Below, one piece after another: positions 7,342-12,032 of a stretch of 12,032 nucleotides of DNA. The notes below the pieces were generated by a model. That model saw only the letters and a list, made by a program, of their open reading frames with translations, was not told the origin of the DNA and made no database searches. A program made the position numbers and the translations under genes. The stretch is from contig JADFUQ010000429.1 in assembly GCA_015222065.1 (NCBI GenBank), forward strand, positions 1 through 12,032. The letters run 5' to 3'. Within the stretch, counting starts at the first letter, position 1. Every line of letters begins with the position of its first letter. Source of the DNA: Bacteroidota bacterium (GTDB lineage: Bacteria; Bacteroidota; Bacteroidia; Bacteroidales; VadinHA17).

Positions 7342-8385
7342 CTACACATAACCTTTCGACTTTAGGAAATCGTTTAGTTTCTCCATCTGTTTATCTGTTA
7401 ATGTGTGGTAAGGTGCCCTTCGGTAGCGTTTTCCCAGGCCAAGTATTTCAAGTACACCGTGAATTCCTGCATCAAAGCCCCCCTCAAGGGATCGCAGTAA
7501 GTCGAAAAGTGGCATATCGTAATCTCTAACGATAGCTATAGCGTCATCCATTCGGCCGGTCTTAATAGCGTTCCAGTATTTCCGGGCAATGTCCGGATTG
7601 AATGTAACATGCATAGAGAAGTAGCCATCCACTCCGTACGGAAGCATGTTTATATGGTTCTGTTTGAGTCCACCTGCTATGAGTGCCCAGCGCTCGTGGG
7701 TCATAAGACATATTTTACGAACTAACTCTCCGGTCACATCATCTTTCAGAGCTACAACCTGAGGGACGCGTTCATAGAGCGATTTGATGACTTCCAATGC
7801 GAAAGACTGTGGGCGTCTAATAAGATAATTCGTTACTACCATTACTGGTATATGCTCACCAGCGGCTGCATAGTGCTGAACCAAGGTCTCAACAGTGCAG
7901 GAATTGGCCCAGTCAGGTGGCAATACCATAAGCATATCTGCGCCCACTTCCACTGAATATGCAGCAAAGTCCCTGGTCTTGCCAGTCCACCAGTAACCTG
8001 TCGCAGCTACCAACATGACGCGTTTTTTAATGTACTCAGCACTAACTCTGGTCAGACGAGCGATCTCATCGTCTGTTAGTAATGAGAAAAGACTGTCACC
8101 GTAAGTAAGTATTACCGCACTGGCACCTGCATCGATGACAAAATCAATCTGCTTGCGAAGTGCTTCGAAGTCTATACTACCATCTTTGCTGAAAGGCGTT
8201 CGAATAGACGCGCAAGGGCCGGTCAGCGCCTCTTTATAAGGTGTCGCAGCTATGTTGGCTTTACTTGTTTTGACATTACTTGGAAATGTTACCATAGGAG
8301 AGAGACTAAATGCTGAAACCAATCCTATATTTTTAACAAAGGATCTTCGGCTGAATTGTACTTTATTATATTTATCTTTTTTCAT
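7342..8385 (-). CDS. Tat-exported DapA/NanA-superfamily aldolase
   Basis: A 347-residue (beta/alpha)8 protein of the dihydrodipicolinate synthase / N-acetylneuraminate lyase superfamily. I chose ATG 8385 because it places the twin-arginine motif SRRSFVK at 12-18, ahead of a hydrophobic stretch; an ATG at 8418 would add 11 residues. A Tat signal on this normally cytoplasmic enzyme family is unusual. The Schiff-base lysine is present (VVALKDD, Lys214). By eye, the pyruvate-carboxylate loop G-T-T-G-E reads YGDSL, and the Y-N-x-P motif with its catalytic tyrosine reads VTNY, so chemistry or substrate may differ. As first gene of the run with two sialidase-like genes, it probably cleaves or forms a keto-sugar acid released by them. 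True NanA activity is not assured. The name DapA would be wrong, since lysine synthesis is cytoplasmic. Confidence 0.85.
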   Translation of the reverse strand: MKKDKYNKVQFSRRSFVKNIGLVSAFSLSPMVTFPSNVKTSKANIAATPYKEALTGPCASIRTPFSKDGSIDFEALRKQIDFVIDAGASAVILTYGDSLFSLLTDDEIARLTRVSAEYIKKRVMLVAATGYWWTGKTRDFAAYSVEVGADMLMVLPPDWANSCTVETLVQHYAAAGEHIPVMVVTNYLIRRPQSFALEVIKSLYERVPQVVALKDDVTGELVRKICLMTHERWALIAGGLKQNHINMLPYGVDGYFSMHVTFNPDIARKYWNAIKTGRMDDAIAIVRDYDMPLFDLLRSLEGGFDAGIHGVLEILGLGKRYRRAPYHTLTDKQMEKLNDFLKSKGYV

Positions 8386-8451
8386 ATTTATTTGTATTAT
8401 TAAATTTGTGTTGAACAAACACGCAAATTACTAAAACTTTGTTTTTCGATG

Positions 8452-8477
8452 CCCTTAAAAAGATAGTTTTTTAAGGG
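8452..8477. promoter_or_regulatory. Perfect 10-bp stem-loop upstream of the aldolase gene
   Basis: The arm CCCTTAAAAA (8452-8461) is the exact reverse complement of 8468-8477, leaving a six-base loop. On the minus strand it lies 144 bases after the trmO stop and about 70 bases before the aldolase start. It could end trmO transcription, although no U-tract follows on that strand, or it could be part of the aldolase leader. The stem is mostly A/T, so stability is modest. Confidence 0.5.
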
Positions 8478-8483
8478 GTTTTA

Positions 8484-8506
8484 TTAACATTTTGTTAATT
8501 TGTTAA
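8484..8506. promoter_or_regulatory. Palindrome TTAACA-N3-TGTTAA with an extra half-site
   Basis: TTAACA (8484-8489) and TGTTAA (8493-8498) form a perfect 6-bp inverted repeat around three bases. A second TGTTAA (8501-8506) follows 8 bp after the first, on the same face of the helix only approximately. The arrangement is what a dimeric regulator would bind, about 100 bp upstream of the aldolase ATG. No regulator gene is in the window and the motif is AT-rich, so chance is possible. Confidence 0.35.
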
Positions 8507-8585
8507 AGTAGAAATAATCTAGGTCATTGTATGAAAAGGTTGTGGTTAATAAAACTATTTAGATATAGAAAATCCGGCAGACTCC

Positions 8586-8620
8586 TTTTCACTTTTAACT
8601 TCTTAATCCCGTAACCCGTA
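8586..8620 (-). repeat. 7-bp tandem repeat directly after the trmO stop
   Basis: Read on the minus strand, degenerate heptamers begin at the base right after the trmO stop codon (8621-8623). The first two are TACGGGT and TACGGGA, then three A-rich units. Neighbouring units agree at 19 of 28 positions at lag 7. The period and placement match the arrays after queE and the PorE-like gene, but the unit is different. Confidence 0.6.
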
Positions 8621-9100
8621 TTATTTAAACCTGTCATCCGATTTTTTCTTTCCTGCACCATGAATCACATTTTTCAACCAGCCTATTTGGCTTTCCTTAA
8701 TATGATCAAAGTCAGGGACATATGGTTTTATATCTAATAGCGGGGTCCCATCCAGGATATCAACATTCTGTATGTTCAGGATATTGTTATTCCGGTCTAA
8801 AAGTTTGACAACGGAAAGTCCTATCGGATTCGGACGTTTTGGAGCCCTTGTAGCAAAAACACCCCGTGGTTTGGAATCCAGAAAAGGTACAACAGTAAGC
8901 TTTGAGCTTATTACCTTGTGAAAATAATAAAGTAGTATGATGTGAGAAAAACCATCCAGATCTTTTAATCCTTCAGCAAATTCAGGAAAGATAATTACTT
9001 TCCCCTGAATTCCTTTCGCTCCTGCAGGCTGAATCGGCATTTCTTTAATGCTCCGGAATGGACTAATAATTTTGCCAATTGGTTTAAAAATAATTTCCAT
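8621..9100 (-). CDS. trmO: tRNA (N6-threonylcarbamoyl-A37)-N6-methyltransferase
   Basis: TrmO (also called TsaA or YaeB) methylates threonylcarbamoyladenosine at position 37 of tRNA with S-adenosylmethionine. Family signatures are clear: DLDGFSHIILLYYFH (47-61), FATRAPKRPNPIGLS (82-96) and LDGTPLLDIKPYVPDFD (116-132). At 159 residues it is the short single-domain beta-barrel form, lacking the C-terminal domain of the 235-residue E. coli protein. The ATG at 9100 is directly before the conserved start of the barrel. It is divergent from the YbjQ-family gene across 110 bases and is followed by a 7-bp repeat array. Its DNA is AT-rich like the flanks, with no sign of transfer. Confidence 0.93.
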   Translation of the reverse strand: MEIIFKPIGKIISPFRSIKEMPIQPAGAKGIQGKVIIFPEFAEGLKDLDGFSHIILLYYFHKVISSKLTVVPFLDSKPRGVFATRAPKRPNPIGLSVVKLLDRNNNILNIQNVDILDGTPLLDIKPYVPDFDHIKESQIGWLKNVIHGAGKKKSDDRFK

Positions 9101-9210
9101 TTTTAACTATTTATTCCATAGGGTAAGTTTCGCTTCTTTTCCAACCGGCAAGTTCTTTATAAAATGTTAAAATCAAAAATATTTTTAACTATATTGCATA
9201 ACCGGTTTTT
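9101..9210. promoter_or_regulatory. Divergent promoter region, trmO / YbjQ-family gene
   Basis: This 110-base AT-rich spacer separates two divergent start codons, so it should carry promoters in both directions. I see no clean Bacteroidota TTTG / TANNTTTG pair; TATATTGC about 20 bases before the plus-strand gene is only a partial -7 match. A 12-base direct repeat ATTTTTAACTAT occurs at 9099-9110, touching the trmO start codon, and at 9181-9192. It may be chance or a shared control site. Confidence 0.35.
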
Positions 9211-9588
9211 ATGAATTTGCCGGATCAATTAGTTTATGAAGAATCAATTCATATTAATAAAAAACCATATGTTATGATTATTACATCGACAGAAACTGTA
9301 CCGGGGAAAAAAATTACTGAAATACTGGGTATTGCAAGAGGCAGTACTGTAAGAGCCAGGCATCTGGGCAGGGATATTTTTGCCGGATTGAAAAATATTG
9401 TAGGAGGGGAGATACATGAATATACACATCTGCAGGCTCAGTCAAGGGAGCAATCCATGCAAAGAATGGAGGAGGATGCACAGAAGCTTGGAGCTGATGC
9501 AGTAGTTAATGTGCGGATGCATACATCTATGATCATGCAGGGTGCTTCCGAAATACTGGTTTATGGTACCGCAGTAAAATTAGGATAA
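9211..9588 (+). CDS. YbjQ / UPF0145 family protein
   Basis: A 125-residue cytoplasmic protein of the YbjQ (UPF0145, 'heavy-metal binding' Pfam) family, whose biochemical role is not established. The conserved block runs from IITSTETVPGKKI (23-35) through RARHLGRDIFAGLKNIVGGEIHEYT (48-72), then MEEDAQKLGADAVVNVR (86-102) and the C-terminal ASEILVYGTAV. It belongs to the subgroup with VGGEIHEYT in place of the E. coli YbjQ GGRSGAYE segment. ATG 9211 gives a 20-residue extension before the usual family start; an in-frame ATG at 9274 is the alternative. It is divergent from trmO, and a small membrane ORF follows 52 bases downstream on the same strand. Confidence 0.88.
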   Translation: MNLPDQLVYEESIHINKKPYVMIITSTETVPGKKITEILGIARGSTVRARHLGRDIFAGLKNIVGGEIHEYTHLQAQSREQSMQRMEEDAQKLGADAVVNVRMHTSMIMQGASEILVYGTAVKLG

Positions 9589-9640
9589 CAAAATTGCTGG
9601 TTATTTTTTGTTATTTTGAAATGAAACAAAAATTTTTCCA

Positions 9641-9760
9641 ATGTTTCTAATAGTACTTTATGTCCTGTTTATTGTTTTTCTTTTTTTCGCACTGATATAC
9701 TTTATTATCAAGAGAATAGAGGACAAGGAGAAAGAAAGCTTTGAGGACAGGGATAATTAA
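9641..9760 (+). CDS. Predicted 39-residue single-span membrane protein
   Basis: An ATG-started ORF of 39 residues: 23 hydrophobic residues (MFLIVLYVL through YFII) followed by a charged tail, KRIEDKEKE and then SFEDRDN. Positive residues just after the span suggest an N-out/C-in membrane peptide. It fills almost exactly the gap between the YbjQ-family gene and the protease stop codon, four bases away on the other strand. There is no Shine-Dalgarno, as is usual for this group, but the upstream sequence is A-rich. It may be co-transcribed with the YbjQ-family gene 52 bases upstream. I do not recognise a family. The neat protein-like division into span and tail argues for a real gene, while its length means chance cannot be excluded. 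Confidence 0.5.
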   Translation: MFLIVLYVLFIVFLFFALIYFIIKRIEDKEKESFEDRDN

Positions 9761-9764
9761 CTCA

Positions 9765-12032
9765 TTATCTCCCTTCTCCACCGGATTTATCCGGAAAAGG
9801 TGGAATTGGCGGAACCTCGGGATTGTATTCTTCAAGTTCTTTAAGGATCACCTCTATTGCTTTACTGAGTTGAGCATCTATGCCTTTATACTCATCAGCC
9901 GGGTCGTTCTCAATAACGATATCAGGTTCAACTCCAATCCCTTCAATGATCCACCCGCTTCCGTCTGCTGCATAGGGACCGTATGATGGTGTGACCAGTG
10001 ATCCGCCATCAATGCATGGAATAGAGCCACTGTAACCAACAACTCCTCCCCACGAACGGGTACCGATTAGCTTGCCTAACTGCTTGTATTTGAACCGGTA
10101 AGGGAAAAGGTCGCCATCTGATGCTGAATACTTATCCAAAAGGCAAACTTTAGGTCCCAAAAGCTGTCCTACCGGATTAACATCCCCTGTTTTCTGTCCG
10201 GTACGCATAGTTGCATAGGTAATATCCCGCATAAGCCTCTCAATAAGCATAGGTGATACATTTCCGCCACCATTGCCCCGGACATCAATGATCAGTGCCT
10301 CTTTCTGTAGTTGAGGGTAGTAATACTTTACAAACTCATTCAATCCTGTAACTCCCATATCAGGTACATGCAGATAACCAACTTTATTTTCGGTTGCTTT
10401 ACTCACTTTCCTGATATTACTCTGAACCCAGTTGTAATAATAAAGGTTAGATTCATTACGTATTGGCTTGATAAGCACTTCACGGCTACCCTTTTTCTCT
10501 GGTTTGTTATTGACTTCCAGTATCACCTGGTCGCCGGCTTTGCTAACAAGTGACCGGAAAATATTGTCCATTTGGCTGGTGGGTTTACCATCTATTGCAA
10601 CAATATAGTCTCCTTCCTCTACATTAACACCTATTTCCCTAAGTGGTGAACGGAGGTTATCACTCCAGTTTGCTCCGTTTAGAATATGGTCAATACGGTA
10701 GTAACCTGACTCGTGCTTACTGAGTTTTGCACCGAGTAAACCGGTATTTATTCTCTCCGGTTTTGGACGTTCGCCGTTATTTACGTAAGCATGACCAACA
10801 TTAAGTTCGGCAACCATTTCACCAAGGAGATATGTAAGATCATTCCTGTGATTAACCCATGGGAGCATCTCTGCATATTTGTTATGCATTGCTTTCCAGT
10901 CAACACCATGCATGTTCGGTGCATAAAAGAAATCTCTCATATGTCTCCAGCTTTCATCAAAAATCTGCTTCCATTCTTCTTTAAGGTTTACTAATACCTT
11001 CATATTTGAAACATCAATAGTTTCTTTAAGAGTAACCTTACCTGAAGGGAGAGGGATTACAGCGTATTTTTTATTCTGGAAAACAAGCATTTTCTTGCCG
11101 TTGGCAGATACCGTGAATCTGGTGTTTTTACCCAGTTCTTTTTCTTCTTTCTTCTTAAGATCATAAATCTTTGCTGTCATTCCTCCACCTTTCGACGATC
11201 TTTCAATATAATATATTTTATCCTTACCGCCGTAAAGATTGAAATAGTTGGATGCTTCCACTGGCAGTGCCACGATTCTCTCTTTTATCCCGTCAATGTC
11301 TATCTTAACCTCCTTGCTATCTTTTTTCTTATCTTTCTTATTCCCATTTTTGTCTTTTTTATCTTCTTCCGGTTTTACTACATCATTTTCAGGAGCAAAG
11401 GGAGATGGGGTTGATTTTGCCAGGGTTACCAGGTATACTTTATTCATATCCACATAAGCATGGTTCCATTCGGTGCGGCTGTATGTAGGGCTAAATGTTC
11501 TTGCTGATGTAAAAACCAGGTATTTGCCATCGCTGCTGAATACCGGGTTATTTGAATTGTACCATCCATCTGTAATAACATACGACTTCCCGGTTTCTGC
11601 ATTGTATAGCCGTATTTTAGTCATTCCCTTTTCAGATTTGGTATAAACAATCCATTTACTGTCGGGCGACCAGTTATAACTGAACCATGGAGCCTGGTCC
11701 GATTTATCAACAACCACAATTTTACCGGATTCTACTTCTACATATTTAAGTTTTTGTTCTTTAGTATTGAACAGTATCTTTTTATTGTCGGGTGACCAAA
11801 GTATATCAAAAATAAAGGTTTTTGAACCTTTTGTCAATTGTACAGGTTTATCTGAGCCATCCTGGTTTTGCATCCATATCTCAAATTCGCCGGTTTGATC
11901 AGAGATATATGCAATATGTTTACCATCGGGTGACCAGTAAGCATCACGCTCATGTACACCCGATGTTTCTGTAAGATTCCGGGTAATTCCATGTTTGGCC
12001 GGGAGTGTGAAAATATCACCGCGTGCGCTGAA
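9765..12032 (-). CDS. Tricorn-type S41 peptidase, 5' end outside window
   Basis: This is the C-terminal 755 residues of a large exported or periplasmic protease. The frame stays open to the right edge, so the true start lies beyond 12032; the first internal Met (11873) is not a start. The visible part begins in the beta-propeller (GDIFTLPAKHG, SPDGK repeats) and has a Lys/Asp-rich linker at 11310-11375. It continues with the tricorn C1 helical region (about 350-410), a PDZ domain (about 430-520) and the S41 core with DVRGNGGGN. The nucleophile is probably the second serine of SASDGD (Ser638 in the visible part), with His414 and Glu702 of GVEPD. The residue before His414 is Gly, whereas archaeal tricorn has Ser745 there. 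The C-terminus is proline-rich (PEVPPIPPFP). It probably degrades peptides; substrates are unknown. Confidence 0.92.
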   Translation of the reverse strand, partial: FSARGDIFTLPAKHGITRNLTETSGVHERDAYWSPDGKHIAYISDQTGEFEIWMQNQDGSDKPVQLTKGSKTFIFDILWSPDNKKILFNTKEQKLKYVEVESGKIVVVDKSDQAPWFSYNWSPDSKWIVYTKSEKGMTKIRLYNAETGKSYVITDGWYNSNNPVFSSDGKYLVFTSARTFSPTYSRTEWNHAYVDMNKVYLVTLAKSTPSPFAPENDVVKPEEDKKDKNGNKKDKKKDSKEVKIDIDGIKERIVALPVEASNYFNLYGGKDKIYYIERSSKGGGMTAKIYDLKKKEEKELGKNTRFTVSANGKKMLVFQNKKYAVIPLPSGKVTLKETIDVSNMKVLVNLKEEWKQIFDESWRHMRDFFYAPNMHGVDWKAMHNKYAEMLPWVNHRNDLTYLLGEMVAELNVGHAYVNNGERPKPERINTGLLGAKLSKHESGYYRIDHILNGANWSDNLRSPLREIGVNVEEGDYIVAIDGKPTSQMDNIFRSLVSKAGDQVILEVNNKPEKKGSREVLIKPIRNESNLYYYNWVQSNIRKVSKATENKVGYLHVPDMGVTGLNEFVKYYYPQLQKEALIIDVRGNGGGNVSPMLIERLMRDITYATMRTGQKTGDVNPVGQLLGPKVCLLDKYSASDGDLFPYRFKYKQLGKLIGTRSWGGVVGYSGSIPCIDGGSLVTPSYGPYAADGSGWIIEGIGVEPDIVIENDPADEYKGIDAQLSKAIEVILKELEEYNPEVPPIPPFPDKSGGEGR

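Noticed and set aside
8531..8614. 27-residue basic ORF on the plus strand in the aldolase upstream region.
   Set aside because: No family features, and it runs through the heptamer array downstream of trmO; probably chance.
9778..9803. CCACC...GGTGG around CCGGATTTATCCGG, a potential terminator between the convergent genes.
   Set aside because: It lies within the protease coding sequence (PFPDKSGG) and has no U-tract on either strand.
11871..11873. Internal ATG as the start of the tricorn-type protease.
   Set aside because: The frame continues for 53 codons to the window edge with typical tricorn sequence (GDIFTLPAKHG, WSPDGK), so the gene is cut by the window.

Overview
The window looks like a Bacteroidota chromosome, probably Bacteroidales or a relative. 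The evidence is the Bacteroidota-type QueE, a PorE-like TPR/PD40/OmpA protein of the type IX secretion world, a tricorn-type S41 peptidase, BNR sialidase-like lipoproteins, AT-rich spacers and almost no Shine-Dalgarno sequences. No rRNA, tRNA, CRISPR array, transposase or phage gene was seen.

Left, plus strand (1-3052): queE (queuosine biosynthesis, TTG start), a PorE-like envelope protein, and a small eight-cysteine protein of the DUF6485 type. The last one overlaps tail-to-tail with a minus-strand alpha/beta hydrolase (3021-3899).

Centre, minus strand (3021-8385), transcribed right to left: a Tat-exported DapA/NanA-superfamily aldolase, a BNR-repeat sialidase-like lipoprotein, a second exported BNR sialidase-like protein, then the membrane-anchored hydrolase after a gap that holds a short GC-rich repeat element. 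The first three look like a catabolic operon working outside the cytoplasm on a sialic-acid-like or other keto-sugar-acid glycan. All three depart from canonical active-site motifs: neither sialidase shows the Arg-Ile-Pro motif, and the aldolase keeps its Schiff-base lysine but has altered pyruvate-loop and tyrosine motifs. The true substrate is therefore open, and this is the best candidate for an undescribed system here.

Right (8621-12032): trmO (minus) diverges from a YbjQ/UPF0145 gene (plus). That gene is followed by a 39-residue single-span membrane ORF that fits exactly into the gap before the stop codon of a large tricorn-type protease (minus). The protease runs off the right edge, so its start is outside the window.

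A pattern across loci: directly after the stop codons of queE, the PorE-like gene and trmO (0-1 bp away) there are short, degenerate tandem repeats with a 7-bp period. The period is the same but the unit differs at each site.
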